A stretch of 64,000 nucleotides of DNA, from the NCBI GenBank assembly GCA_023423695.1, contig JAFAFA010000152.1, positions 1 to 64,000 of the forward strand, read 5' to 3'. The position numbers were made by a program, and so were the translations under genes. The notes beneath the pieces were generated by a model. It made no database searches. It saw nothing but the letters and a program-made list of their open reading frames with translations, and was not told the origin of the DNA. How positions within the stretch are numbered: position 1 is the first letter of the stretch; each line of letters begins with the position of its first letter. Of the stretch, positions 16,295-25,407 are shown one piece after another. Origin of the DNA: Pseudomonadota bacterium (GTDB lineage Bacteria; Pseudomonadota; Alphaproteobacteria; Azospirillales; Azospirillaceae).

Positions 16295-17902
16295 TCACAC
16301 GGCGGCGACCTGATCGCGCAGCACGCGCTTCGTCACCTTGCCGTTGGCATTGCGTGGCAGCGCGTCGCCCAGCAAGGTCACGAAGTCGGGCACCTTGTAC
16401 TCCGCCAGACTGGCCCGGCAGAAGTCGCGCACATCCGCTTCCGTCAGCCCGCCGGACTTCGAGATGACGAAGACGTGGATCTTCTCGCCCAGCACCGGAT
16501 CGGGATGGGCGACCACCGCCGCCTCCACCACGTCCGGATGGCGGACCAGCAGGTTTTCGACCTCCACACTATAGATCTTGTGGCCGCCGCGGTTGATGAC
16601 GTCGTTCTTCCGATCATAGAGCCGCAGATAGCCCTGCGCATCCAGCGCCCCGATGTCGCCCGACCGCCAATAGCCGTCGACGAAGCTGTCGCGGGTGGCG
16701 TCCTCGCGGTTCCAATAGCCGCGGATGGTCATCGGCCCGCGGATCCACACCTCCCCGCTCACCCCCGGCGGGCATTCGCGACCCTGTTCGTCGACGATCC
16801 GCAGGTCGCCGCAGGGCACGCACATCCCGACCGAATCCAGGCAGGCGCGGGTGTGGCCGATGGGGACCACGCTGATGATGGTGGCGCATTCGGTGGAGCC
16901 GTAGGCGTTCAGCAGATGCAGGTCGGGCAGCCGCTCCGCCATCGCCTCCACCGTCGCTTCCGGCATCGGCGCGCCGCCGAAGCCGCCGATCCGCCAGGAC
17001 GACAGGTCGTAACGGCTGAAATCGGCGCGCAGCAGGCAGAGATTGTACATCGCCGGGACCAGCACGGTGGTGGTCATCCGCTCCCGGCTCGCCAGATCGA
17101 GGAAGCCGGCCACGTCGAAGGCGGGCATCATCACCGTGCAGCCGGCGACCCGGATCATCGACATCACCACGGCGACCAGCCCGGTGACATGCGAGGCCGG
17201 CACCGCCAGCACCGCCCTCTCCCCCTCGCGATAGTCCCAGCATTCCTCGAAATGCATGGCGGAGTGGATGATGTTCACATGCGCCAGCAGCGCGCCCTTC
17301 GGCTTCCCCGTCGTGCCGGAGGTGTAGAGGATGACGGCGGTGTCCTCCTCCCCCTGCTCCGGCGCCGGGCTTGGAAGCGGGATGACGGTTTCCAGCAACT
17401 CCTCGAACGGCCGGCCGCCCTCCACCGCGCCGCCGGCCGACAGCCGCAGTTGCAGCGACGGCACCTCCTCGGCGGTGGGCATGCGGTCGGCGAGCGCGGC
17501 GTCATGGACGAGGATGGAGGCGCCGCAATCGTTCAGGATCCCGGCGATGCCCGGCCGCTGTTCGCGCGCACTGATCGGCACAGCGACAATGCCGGCACGC
17601 GCCGCCGCCAGCAGCGCGATCAGGAACTCCGCCCGGTTGCTCATCACCAGGGCCATGCGCTCACCCGGCCGCGCGCCCCGCGCCGCCAGCCCGGCAACGG
17701 CCCGCGTCACCAATCCGTCAAGTTGGGCATAGCTGTAGCGCCGTTCGCCATCCACCAAGGACTCGCCATCGGGCCGGCGGGACACGGCGTCGCGGAACAT
17801 GGCGTCGATGGTCGCCGGACGCTCGCTGTAGCATGGTACGAGACGCGTGCCGAAAAGCAGCTCGCGCCGTTTGGGAACGCCCGTTCCATCCGGCCAGGCC
17901 AT
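16295..17902 (-). CDS. Acyl-CoA synthetase / AMP-dependent ligase
   Basis: A 535-residue ANL-superfamily ligase that activates a carboxylic acid to its acyl-CoA through an acyl-AMP. The ATP motif YTSGTTGKPKG is at 193-203. Other motifs are LLNAYGSTECAT (A5), YWRSGDIGALDAQGYLRLYDR (A7-A8) and the catalytic Lys522 in NANGKVTKR (A10). Start 17902 follows a GGAGG site. It is divergent from the double alpha/beta hydrolase across a 248-bp promoter with an IclR-type motif and convergent with the iron operon. The substrate is unknown; a product of the neighbouring catabolic genes is plausible. Confidence 0.9.
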   Translation of the reverse strand: MAWPDGTGVPKRRELLFGTRLVPCYSERPATIDAMFRDAVSRRPDGESLVDGERRYSYAQLDGLVTRAVAGLAARGARPGERMALVMSNRAEFLIALLAAARAGIVAVPISAREQRPGIAGILNDCGASILVHDAALADRMPTAEEVPSLQLRLSAGGAVEGGRPFEELLETVIPLPSPAPEQGEEDTAVILYTSGTTGKPKGALLAHVNIIHSAMHFEECWDYREGERAVLAVPASHVTGLVAVVMSMIRVAGCTVMMPAFDVAGFLDLASRERMTTTVLVPAMYNLCLLRADFSRYDLSSWRIGGFGGAPMPEATVEAMAERLPDLHLLNAYGSTECATIISVVPIGHTRACLDSVGMCVPCGDLRIVDEQGRECPPGVSGEVWIRGPMTIRGYWNREDATRDSFVDGYWRSGDIGALDAQGYLRLYDRKNDVINRGGHKIYSVEVENLLVRHPDVVEAAVVAHPDPVLGEKIHVFVISKSGGLTEADVRDFCRASLAEYKVPDFVTLLGDALPRNANGKVTKRVLRDQVAAV

Positions 17903-18000
17903 GCCGTTCCTCCCTGACAATTTCGTTGGATTCCAAGAACGGGCCGGCGCCCCAGCCGCGGAGCTCCGCGCATGAACCGGCGCCGCCCTTGTCGATCTGC

Positions 18001-18044
18001 GTTTGACTATGTCATTCTATGAACTGAGTGTCAAACAGCGGCAC
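18001..18044 (+). promoter_or_regulatory. Candidate IclR operator between acyl-CoA ligase and double hydrolase
   Basis: GTGTCAAACAG (18028-18038) is identical over 11 bases to the left arm and spacer of the perfect palindrome at 20833; the right arm is CGGCAC instead of TGACAC. GTTTGAC at 18001-18007 is also an inverted repeat of GTCAAAC at 18030-18036. The site lies about 110 bp before the hydrolase start. Confidence 0.55.
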
Positions 18045-18150
18045 AGTCCGTAGCGGCAACAATATGACCGCGATCGACACAGCGGCACTCGATACCCCCT
18101 TCGCACCAAGAAATGCAGGCATTCGCCGCCTGCCGACCGGGAGGACATCC

Positions 18151-19761
18151 ATGTCGACACCCCATTACTTGACCATCGGACAGGGGCAGTTGCGCGTGTG
18201 GCGCAGCGGGTCCGGCCCCGACCTGCTGGTTCTGCCCGGCCTGATCGCCGCCGCCTCCACCCGCGCCGACCAACTGGCCCGCGACCTGCCCGGCTGGACC
18301 GTCACAGCGGTCGATCTGCCGGGAACCGGCGGGTCGAGCGGCATGTGGGCCGAGGACATCGCCGGCTTGGCCCGCTTCATCGCGGAGGCCGCAAGCACGC
18401 TCGGCCTTCCCTCCTGCCCGCTGCTCGCCTTCGATCTCGCGGCACCGCTGGCGGCGGCATTGCAGGATGGCGGAACGGGCTGGCGGCCCGATGCCGTCCT
18501 GCTGACCGATTCGGCGGCCGCGGAAGGCTGGGCGGAACGCGGCCTCACCCCGGCTTCCTTGGCGCCGCGCGATGATGGCACCCACTTGGCCGTGCTGTGG
18601 GCGCATCTGCGCGACGCCCATGCGCTGGAGCCGCGCGACGCCCGGCATCCGGCCTCGCAGGGCGCGCCGCTGCCCGACCCGGCCACCCTCGACGCGATGC
18701 TGCGCACCGCCGCGGCGGCTCCCCACCGCTATGAGGCGCTGTGGAGCCTGTGCCTCGACGCCATGCCGCGACTTGCCGGCCAATCCGGCATCGTCCGCGT
18801 CGAAGCTCCCGAAGCCGCCGCCAAAGCCCTCTCGGCCATGGCGTCCGGTCGGCCCGATGCCCGACCGCTGCCGCCGACGCAGCCGTTCTCCGATTCGCTG
18901 CGCGTCTGGCACGACTATGCCAACACGCCGCAGGGGCGCGTCCATCTGCGCCGGGCCGGGCGGGGTCGGCCCTTGCTGGCGCTGCAATCGGCCCCCGGAT
19001 CCTCCAAGCCGCTGCTGCCGCTGCTGCACGGGCTGGCACCGGGCTGGGAGGTCATCGCCCCCGACTATCTCGGCAACGGCGAGTCGGACAAGCCCGACCG
19101 CGCGGTCGACATCGGCATGCTGGCCGAGGATGCGCTGGCGGTCGCCGATGCGCTCGGCCTCGACCGCTTCGATCTGTGGGGCACCCACACGGGCGCGCTG
19201 GTGGCGCTGGAACTGACGGTTCGCCATCCCGACCGCATCGGCCGCGCGGTGCTGGAAGCGCCGGTGCTGATCCCGCCCGACTTCAGCGCCGACATCCTGA
19301 CCCATTACTTCCCGCCACTGGTCGCCGACCGCTGGGGGCTGCATCTGCTCCATGCCTGGAACATGCGGCGCGACATGTTCCTGTTCTGGCCGTGGTACAG
19401 GCAGGAGCGCGCCGCCGCCCGCGCCATCGGTGTTCCCGACGCAGCGGTGCTGCATGACTGGACCATGGGCCTGCTGGCGAGCGGTGCGCATTACGACCGC
19501 TCCTACCGCGCGGCCTTCCACTATGACACCCGCGCCCGCCTGCCGCGCCTGATGCGTCCGGCGCTGATCTGCGCCGGTCCCGCCGACATGCTGGTGGAAG
19601 GGCTGGCGGAGGCGAAGCGGCTGGCGCCGGCGGGAACGGAGGTGGGGCCGACCCCGGCCACCGTCTGGTATCCAGGCCAGGGGGAGGATGCCGTGGCGGC
19701 AACCATCGCCCGCTACGCCGCCTTCCTGCGCGGGGAGGCCGATTCGAACCGCATGTCATAG
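18151..19761 (+). CDS. Tandem alpha/beta hydrolase with atypical nucleophile positions
   Basis: A 536-residue protein made of two alpha/beta-hydrolase-like halves. Half 1 (about 1-230) has the oxyanion region LLVLPGL and TAVDLPGTGGSS, but its elbow is LLAFDLAAP, with Asp95 where Ser is expected. Half 2 (about 260-535) has VIAPDYLGNGESDKPD and the elbow LWGTHTGAL, with His346 in the Ser position. No GxSxG occurs. The start at 18151 follows GGGAGG. It is likely controlled by the neighbouring IclR protein. Hydrolysis of an ester, lactone or C-C bond is inferred; either half could be non-catalytic. Confidence 0.82.
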   Translation: MSTPHYLTIGQGQLRVWRSGSGPDLLVLPGLIAAASTRADQLARDLPGWTVTAVDLPGTGGSSGMWAEDIAGLARFIAEAASTLGLPSCPLLAFDLAAPLAAALQDGGTGWRPDAVLLTDSAAAEGWAERGLTPASLAPRDDGTHLAVLWAHLRDAHALEPRDARHPASQGAPLPDPATLDAMLRTAAAAPHRYEALWSLCLDAMPRLAGQSGIVRVEAPEAAAKALSAMASGRPDARPLPPTQPFSDSLRVWHDYANTPQGRVHLRRAGRGRPLLALQSAPGSSKPLLPLLHGLAPGWEVIAPDYLGNGESDKPDRAVDIGMLAEDALAVADALGLDRFDLWGTHTGALVALELTVRHPDRIGRAVLEAPVLIPPDFSADILTHYFPPLVADRWGLHLLHAWNMRRDMFLFWPWYRQERAAARAIGVPDAAVLHDWTMGLLASGAHYDRSYRAAFHYDTRARLPRLMRPALICAGPADMLVEGLAEAKRLAPAGTEVGPTPATVWYPGQGEDAVAATIARYAAFLRGEADSNRMS

Positions 19762-19798
19762 AACGACACAGCGTCACCCAACGCCTTCGGCCCCGCTT

Positions 19799-20647
19799 TC
19801 ATCCCCCGAGCACCGATTGGGCACGGGCCGCCCGGTGCAGCGGCGGGGCCGACAGCGAATAGAGGTTGGACGAGATCTCCCGCACCGCGCCGCGCATGTC
19901 GTCCAGGAAGTTGGGCTGGCCGTTGCGGACGATGTGGGGGGTCAGTCCGGTCAGGCTGACCGCCGCGATCAGCCGGCCGTCAGGGTCGAACAGCGGCATG
20001 GCGATGGCCGCCAGCCCCTCGATCACGTCGTCGACCGCCATTGACCAGCCACGCTCCCGCACCTCCTCCAACTCCTTCGCCAACTGGCGGGGATCGGTGG
20101 TGGTGTGGGGGGTGAGGCGGGTGGTCCCGCGCGCCAGCACGCGCTCCACCTCCGCCTCCGGCAGATAGGCCAGAAGCACGCGTGGCGCCGCGCCGCAGTT
20201 CATCGGCAACTGGCCGCCGACGATCCACCAGCGCACCTCCACCGACCGGTCGCTGTGGAACTGGTCCAGGCACACCGCCGAGCCGTCATGATAGACCGAC
20301 AGGAACACGGTGCTGCCGGTGGTCTTCGCCAGCCGCGACAGGATGGTGGAGGCGATCTGACGCAGGTCGCGGCGCTCCGGCACCGCACCCGCCAGCTTCA
20401 GGATCTCCAGCCCCAGGCTGTATTTCTGGCTCTGCGCGTCGAAGGCGGCAAAGCCGTCCTGCACCAGCGTCAGCAGGATGCGCCGCGCCGTCCCCTTGTC
20501 GAGCTTCGCGGCACTCGCGACCTCGGTCAGGGTCAGCGTCGGCCCTTCCTGATAGAAGCTGCGCAGCACGGCCAGAGCGCGCGACACGGCGCGAACGCTG
20601 AGGCCGTTCTTTTCCGCGCCCTGGTTGTCGTCCTGTTCGGTGTCCAT
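19799..20647 (-). CDS. IclR-family transcriptional regulator
   Basis: A 282-residue regulator. The winged helix is at about 17-75 (SVRAVSRALAVLRSF, LTEVASAAKLDKGTARRILLTLVQDGF). The IclR effector domain is at about 95-265 (RDLRQIASTILSRLAKTTGSTVFLSV, CGAAPRVLLAYLPEAEV, GLAAIAMPLFDPDGRLIAAVSLTG). It is encoded divergently from the metallo-hydrolase operon and converges with the double hydrolase gene. IclR palindromes lie in its own upstream region and before the double hydrolase, so it probably controls the whole 16.3-32.4 kb island in response to a pathway metabolite. Confidence 0.92.
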   Translation of the reverse strand: MDTEQDDNQGAEKNGLSVRAVSRALAVLRSFYQEGPTLTLTEVASAAKLDKGTARRILLTLVQDGFAAFDAQSQKYSLGLEILKLAGAVPERRDLRQIASTILSRLAKTTGSTVFLSVYHDGSAVCLDQFHSDRSVEVRWWIVGGQLPMNCGAAPRVLLAYLPEAEVERVLARGTTRLTPHTTTDPRQLAKELEEVRERGWSMAVDDVIEGLAAIAMPLFDPDGRLIAAVSLTGLTPHIVRNGQPNFLDDMRGAVREISSNLYSLSAPPLHRAARAQSVLGG

Positions 20648-20832
20648 ACGTTCAAGCCCCTTTTGGATGTCGCGTGCCCCGATGCCAAGCGGAAGCCCCG
20701 GTGTCCGGCACAGCCGGTGGATGGCGGCGCAGTCGCGCTGATCCCGTTACAGGTGCAGTGCGCCGGTAGCATTGAAGGTGCCCGCACGGTTGCGCAACCC
20801 CTTTCCACCATCCCTGACGCAGTCCGCCGCCC

Positions 20833-20868
20833 GTGTCAAACAGTGACACCATTTTTGCCTGTTGACAC
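20833..20868. promoter_or_regulatory. IclR operator: perfect palindrome plus extra half site
   Basis: GTGTCAAACAGTGACAC (20833-20849) is a perfect 6-5-6 inverted repeat, and a further TGACAC half site lies at 20863-20868, 19 bp after the first TGACAC. It is in the 384-bp gap between the divergent iclR and metallo-hydrolase genes, about 185 bp from each; the gap holds no gene that I can support. Confidence 0.65.
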
Positions 20869-21031
20869 TGCAGAGCGCAAATGGTTTCATTGACGAACAA
20901 ACAGAACAAGCGCGCCGCCATCGCCCCGGCAGATGGCCGGCGCCCCATGCTCCGGCCTGCCGCCGTCTTCCGACATCGATCTTCCGATTTGATGAGACAC
21001 GGCCGCCGGCGCCCTGCACGAGGGGAGGACA

Positions 21032-21928
21032 ATGCAAACCATCGCCCTGGGTGCGTTCACGGTCACGCGGATCGAGGAAATGCTGACGCCGGGTTTCGAC
21101 CCCGGCTTCCTGTTTCCCGCCTATGACGAGGCGATCCTGACCCGGAACCCCGATCTGGCCGAACCGAATTTCCTCGATCCGGCGTCGCGGCGCCTGATGT
21201 CGAGCATGCACAGTTGGCTGATCCGCACCGACCGCCATGTGATCCTGGTCGATACCGGCTGCGGCAACCACAAGGAACGCCACACGCCGGGCTTCGAGCG
21301 CTTCCACATGCTGGACAAGCCCTATCTGCGCCACCTCGCCGATGCCGGCGTGCGGCCGGAGGACGTGACGCTGGTCATCAATACCCACCTGCACATCGAC
21401 CATGTCGGCTGGAACACCCAGCTGGTCGACGGGCGCTGGGTCCCGACCTTCCCCAATGCCCGCTACATCTACGGCGCGCAGGAATTCAAGCACTGGCGCA
21501 GCCCGGACGGCGGTCTGATCGGCATGCCCGGCAACGGCCCGGTGATGGAGGACAGCGTCATGCCGGTGTGGGAAGCCGGACAGGTCGACCTGATCGAGGA
21601 CGGCGACCGCATCCTCGACGGGCTGTCGGTCGAACTGGCGCCCGGCCACACCGCAGGGCAGATGTTCGTCCGGCTGGAGTCCGACCGCCACGCCGCCTAC
21701 TTCACCGGCGATTGCCTGCACCAGCCGATGCAGGTGTGCCGCCCCGACTGGAACAGCCGCTTCTGCGAGGACCAGGCGCAGGCGGTGGCGACCCGCCGCC
21801 GGCTGCTGGACCATGCGGCCGACCGCAACGCCCTGGTGTTCCCCGCCCATTTCGGCGCTCCCCACACCGGCTATGTGCGCCGCTCCGGCGAGGATTTCCG
21901 GTTCGAGCCGCTGCAGGACGCAGCTTAA
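21032..21928 (+). CDS. Metallo-beta-lactamase-fold hydrolase (lactonase-like)
   Basis: A 298-residue cytoplasmic hydrolase with the full set of metal ligands: His119, His121, Asp123 and His124 (THLHIDHVGW), His206 (APGHTAGQ), Asp227 (FTGDCLH) and His273 (FPAHFG). The fold and the HxHxDH spacing match the AHL-lactonase and related lactone or ester hydrolases. GAGGGGAGGA precedes the ATG. It is the first gene of a long rightward operon under the IclR palindrome. A lactone or cyclic ester intermediate is a reasonable guess for the substrate. Confidence 0.9.
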   Translation: MQTIALGAFTVTRIEEMLTPGFDPGFLFPAYDEAILTRNPDLAEPNFLDPASRRLMSSMHSWLIRTDRHVILVDTGCGNHKERHTPGFERFHMLDKPYLRHLADAGVRPEDVTLVINTHLHIDHVGWNTQLVDGRWVPTFPNARYIYGAQEFKHWRSPDGGLIGMPGNGPVMEDSVMPVWEAGQVDLIEDGDRILDGLSVELAPGHTAGQMFVRLESDRHAAYFTGDCLHQPMQVCRPDWNSRFCEDQAQAVATRRRLLDHAADRNALVFPAHFGAPHTGYVRRSGEDFRFEPLQDAA

Positions 21929-21962
21929 AGACGCCGCCCGACCATACGCAGAGGGACATTCC

Positions 21963-23552
21963 ATGAGCATCGCCGCCCTCGAAGGCACGGCCACCCTGTT
22001 TGATGCCCTGCGCGCCGCCCTCGGCGCCGACGGCCTGCTGGATGACGAGAAGAGCCGCAACTTCTACGCCAACGACGTGTTCTGGCAGCCGGGCATCCCG
22101 CCGCTCGCCATCGCCCTGCCGCGCGACCGCGATCAGGTCGCCGCCACAATCCGCGCCGCCCATGACGCCGGCGTGGCGGTGGTGCCGCGCGGCGGCGGCA
22201 TGTCCTACACCAAGGGCTACCTGCCCAAGCGGCCGGATTCGGTCGTCATCGACAGCCGCCGGCTGAACCGCGTCATCGAACTCAACACCGACAGCCTCTA
22301 CGTCACGGTGGAGACCGGCTGCACCTGGGCCGCGCTGAACGAAGCGCTGGAGGGCACCGGCCTGCGCACCGGATACTGGGGGCCGCTGTCGGGCATCAAC
22401 GCCACCATCGGCGGCGCCCTGTCGCAGAACAGCGCCTTCTTCGGCTCCGCCCTGCACGGCACCGTGGCGGAAAGCGTGCTGGGCGTCACCGTGGTTCTGG
22501 CCGACGGTCGCGTCGTCACCACCGGGTCCGGCGGGCGCGTCGGGACCAAGCCCTTCACGCGGTCGGGCGGCCCCGACCTGACCGGCCTGTTCCTGGGCGA
22601 CAACGGCGCCATGGGCTTCAAGGTGGCGGCGACCCTGCGGCTGCACCGCCGGCCGGAACACAGCGATTTCCTGTCCTTCGGCTTCGCCACCATGCAGGCG
22701 ATGGCCGCCGCCCAGGTCGAGATGGCGCGGGCGCGCTGCGTGTCGGAAGGCTTCGGCATCGACCGCACCAAGGTCGAGCATTCGGCCAGCGTCAACAAGC
22801 TGTCGGACGGGTTGAAGACGCTGGGCAACGTGGCGAAGGCCGGCAAGTCGCTGTTCCAAGGGGCCAAGGAGGCGCTGAGCGTCGCCACCGCCGGCACCGC
22901 CTTCCTCAAGGACCACAACTTCACCCTCCATCTGGTGGTCGAGGGGCGCAGCGAGGCGCAACTGCGCGAGGCGATGCAGACCGTTCGCGAGATCGGCGCC
23001 CGCCACGGCAAGGAGATCGAGAACAGCGTGCCGAAGGTCATGCGCTCCAAGCCCTTCGGGCCGGTGCGCGGCATGCTGGGGCGCGAGGGCCAGCGCTGGG
23101 TCCCGATCCACGCCATCTTCCCGCTGGGCGACGCCGACAAGGTGGTCGCCGCCAACGACGCCTTCTTCGCCGAGAAGCGCGGCTTCATGGAAAAGCACGG
23201 CATCATCTATTCGGTGATGACCATGACGGTCGGCAACGACTTCTTCCTGGAGCCGGCCTTCTACTGGAACGACGAGATCACGCCGCTGCACGCCGCCAGC
23301 CTGGGCGATGAAGTGGTGAAGCCCTGGCGCGACCGTCCGGCCAACCCGGAGGCGCGCAACGCGGTGGCCGAACTGCGCCGCGCGACGCAAGAGCTGTATT
23401 GCAGCCTGGGCGGCGTCAGCTGGCAGGTCGCCCGCGACTATCCGTTCCGCGAGATCATGACCCCCGAAACCTGGTCGCTGCTGGAAGGCGTCAAGCGCGC
23501 CGTCGATCCGCAGGGGCTGATGAATCCCGGCTCCCTCGGCCTCGGCGGCTGA
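21963..23552 (+). CDS. FAD-binding oxidoreductase (PCMH/VAO type)
   Basis: A 529-residue flavoprotein of the FAD_binding_4 group. The PCMH-type FAD domain covers about 30-215: IALPRDRDQVAATIRAAHDAG, VPRGGGMSYTKGYLP, VTVETGCTWAALNEALEGTG and GATIGG-like NATIGGALSQNS. The C-terminus ends DPQGLMNPGSLG, the usual final FAD-oxidase segment. The family oxidises alcohols or 2-hydroxy acids (D-lactate, glycolate, vanillyl or cresol types). GAGGGA lies before the ATG, 34 bp after the metallo-hydrolase gene. Substrate unknown. Confidence 0.87.
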   Translation: MSIAALEGTATLFDALRAALGADGLLDDEKSRNFYANDVFWQPGIPPLAIALPRDRDQVAATIRAAHDAGVAVVPRGGGMSYTKGYLPKRPDSVVIDSRRLNRVIELNTDSLYVTVETGCTWAALNEALEGTGLRTGYWGPLSGINATIGGALSQNSAFFGSALHGTVAESVLGVTVVLADGRVVTTGSGGRVGTKPFTRSGGPDLTGLFLGDNGAMGFKVAATLRLHRRPEHSDFLSFGFATMQAMAAAQVEMARARCVSEGFGIDRTKVEHSASVNKLSDGLKTLGNVAKAGKSLFQGAKEALSVATAGTAFLKDHNFTLHLVVEGRSEAQLREAMQTVREIGARHGKEIENSVPKVMRSKPFGPVRGMLGREGQRWVPIHAIFPLGDADKVVAANDAFFAEKRGFMEKHGIIYSVMTMTVGNDFFLEPAFYWNDEITPLHAASLGDEVVKPWRDRPANPEARNAVAELRRATQELYCSLGGVSWQVARDYPFREIMTPETWSLLEGVKRAVDPQGLMNPGSLGLGG

Positions 23553-23578
23553 CGGGCGGGAGCGGAGACATCCACGCC

Positions 23579-24835
23579 ATGGGCTACACCATCACCGAGA
23601 AGATCCTGGCGCGAGCGGCGGGGCTGCCCGCGGTGCGCGCCGGACAGGACATCAAGGCGAAGCCGGACTTCGTGCTGGCCTACGACTTCCCCGGCTACAC
23701 CGACGTCTATTTCAAGACGATGAAGGAGGATTTCGGCATCGAGCGGGTGGCCGAGCCGGAACGCTTCGGCATCTTCATCGACCACATGGTTCCGACCGCC
23801 ACCGCCAAGGAGGAAGAGCTTCACATCAACACGCGCAACTGGTGCGCGGAGAACGGTGTGCCGCTGTTCGAACGGCACGGCATCGGCCATCAGGTGGCGG
23901 CGGAGGTCGGCTATGCGACGCCGGGCGCCTTCGTCGTACATTTCGACGGCCATGTCAGCCAGCTCGGCACTTTCGGCACGCTCGCCATCGGCCTGCGCCG
24001 CAACGTGATGGAAGCCTTCGTCAGCGACACCGTGTCGATCCGCGTGCCCGATACCGTGCGGGTGAACCTGCGCGGCAGTTTGCGGCCCGGCGTGATGGCG
24101 CGCGACGTCTTCCATCATCTGGTGCGCCGCCTGGGGCCGAGCTCCTGCCGCTTCCAGGTGCTGGAACTCGGCGGGCCGTCGGTGGCGGCGATGTCGACCG
24201 AGGGGCTGCAGACCATCACCGGCCTCGCCATGTTCACCGGCGCGCTGACCGCCATCGTCAACCCCGATCCGGTGCGGCTCGACTACGCCCTGCCGCGCGC
24301 ACGGAAAAAGCTGGAGCCGGTGTCGAGCGACCCGGACGCGCGGTATTCCGCCGTCCACGACATCGACCTGTCGGATCTGGAACCCATCGTCGTCGTCCCG
24401 CCGACCCCGGCCGACACGCGCGACCTGACGGAGTTCCTGGGGCTGGAGATCAATGCCGGCTATCTCGGGTCCTGCGCCTCGGGCCGACTGGAGGATCTGC
24501 GGGCTGCGGCCAAGGTGCTGGAAGGCCGGCGGGTTAAGACCGGCGTGTCTCTGCACATCGTGCCGACCAGCCACGAGCTGATGGCGGCGGCGGCGCGCGA
24601 GGGGCTGGTGTCCACGCTGGTGGAGGCCGGGGCCTTCGTCTCCTCGCCCAGCTGCGATTACTGCTTCGGCCGCATCGCGACGATGACGGCGGGCCAGCGC
24701 GCGGTGTCCACCGGCACGCTGAACGTCCGCGGCCGCATGGGTAGTCCGGACTCCGAGATTTACCTGTGCAACGCCGCGGTGGTCGCCGCCTCCGCCATCG
24801 AAGGCCGGATCGCCGATCCGCGCCCATATCTGTGA
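23579..24835 (+). CDS. Aconitase-superfamily dehydratase, large subunit (LeuC/DmdA-like)
   Basis: A 418-residue [4Fe-4S] hydro-lyase subunit. The three cluster cysteines are visible as Cys299 (YLGSCASG) and Cys359/Cys362 (PSCDYCFG), with HGIGHQV near residue 100. The canonical GDSHT loop is replaced by FDGHVSQLGTFG, so the substrate-binding Ser is lost. Length matches LeuC and 2,3-dimethylmalate dehydratase large subunits (about 420 aa). It is followed 8 bp later by the small subunit and then by a PEP-mutase-type lyase, the same gene trio as in the dimethylmalate pathway. Hydration or isomerisation of an unsaturated dicarboxylate is inferred. Confidence 0.85.
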   Translation: MGYTITEKILARAAGLPAVRAGQDIKAKPDFVLAYDFPGYTDVYFKTMKEDFGIERVAEPERFGIFIDHMVPTATAKEEELHINTRNWCAENGVPLFERHGIGHQVAAEVGYATPGAFVVHFDGHVSQLGTFGTLAIGLRRNVMEAFVSDTVSIRVPDTVRVNLRGSLRPGVMARDVFHHLVRRLGPSSCRFQVLELGGPSVAAMSTEGLQTITGLAMFTGALTAIVNPDPVRLDYALPRARKKLEPVSSDPDARYSAVHDIDLSDLEPIVVVPPTPADTRDLTEFLGLEINAGYLGSCASGRLEDLRAAAKVLEGRRVKTGVSLHIVPTSHELMAAAAREGLVSTLVEAGAFVSSPSCDYCFGRIATMTAGQRAVSTGTLNVRGRMGSPDSEIYLCNAAVVAASAIEGRIADPRPYL

Positions 24836-24843
24836 GGCCGAGG

Positions 24844-25407
24844 ATGAGCGAAGCCACCCTTCACATGCCGGTGATGAAAGGCCGCGTCGCCTTCATCTTC
24901 GACGAGATCAACTTCGACGTCGACCAGATCGTCGGCGTCAAGAACATCAAGATCACCGACGTGGCCGAGCTGGCGCAGCTCGCCATGCAGAGCTACGACC
25001 CTGACTTCGCCAAATCGGTGCGGCCGGGCGACCTGCTGGTCGGCGCCGACAATTTCGGCTACGGCCACCCGCACTATCCGCCGATGAAGGCGATGCGCCA
25101 TCTCGGCATCGCCGGGGTGATCGCAGAGTCCTTCTCGCCCGGCTATTGGCGCGGCGAGGTCAGCATGGGCTTCCCGCAAGTGAGCTGCCCCGGAATTCTC
25201 GGCTTCGTCCGGCGCTGGGACGAGATCGAGGTGGATTGGGCGGCGGGCGTGGTCCGCAACCACACGCAAGGCACCGAAATTCCCTATGAGCCGCTGCCGC
25301 AGGCGGATGCCGAGATGATCGAGGCCGGCGGCCTCGTCCCCTTCCTGAAGCGGCAGGCGGCCCAGCAACGCGAACAAAAGGACCATGCTCATGTCTCGGG
25401 GACCTGA
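24844..25407 (+). CDS. Aconitase-superfamily dehydratase, small (swivel) subunit (LeuD/DmdB-like)
   Basis: A 187-residue swivel-domain subunit partnering the large subunit just upstream. The fold is recognisable by GRVAFIFDEINFDVDQI at the start and by LLVGADNFGYGHPHYPP followed by AMRHLGIAGVIAESFSPGYWR. In family members this loop normally reads NFGxGSSREHAP; here the substrate-binding Ser-Arg-Glu-His is replaced by GHPHYP. The stop overlaps the lyase gene by 23 bp. The change in the substrate loop, matched by a change in the large subunit, suggests an unusual substrate. Confidence 0.83.
   Translation: MSEATLHMPVMKGRVAFIFDEINFDVDQIVGVKNIKITDVAELAQLAMQSYDPDFAKSVRPGDLLVGADNFGYGHPHYPPMKAMRHLGIAGVIAESFSPGYWRGEVSMGFPQVSCPGILGFVRRWDEIEVDWAAGVVRNHTQGTEIPYEPLPQADAEMIEAGGLVPFLKRQAAQQREQKDHAHVSGT

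Noticed and set aside
19752..19768. CATGTCATAGAACGACA, whose complement resembles 18010-18026 at 14 of 17 bases
   Set aside because: It overlaps the stop codon of the hydrolase at convergent gene ends, where an operator is unlikely; probably coincidence.
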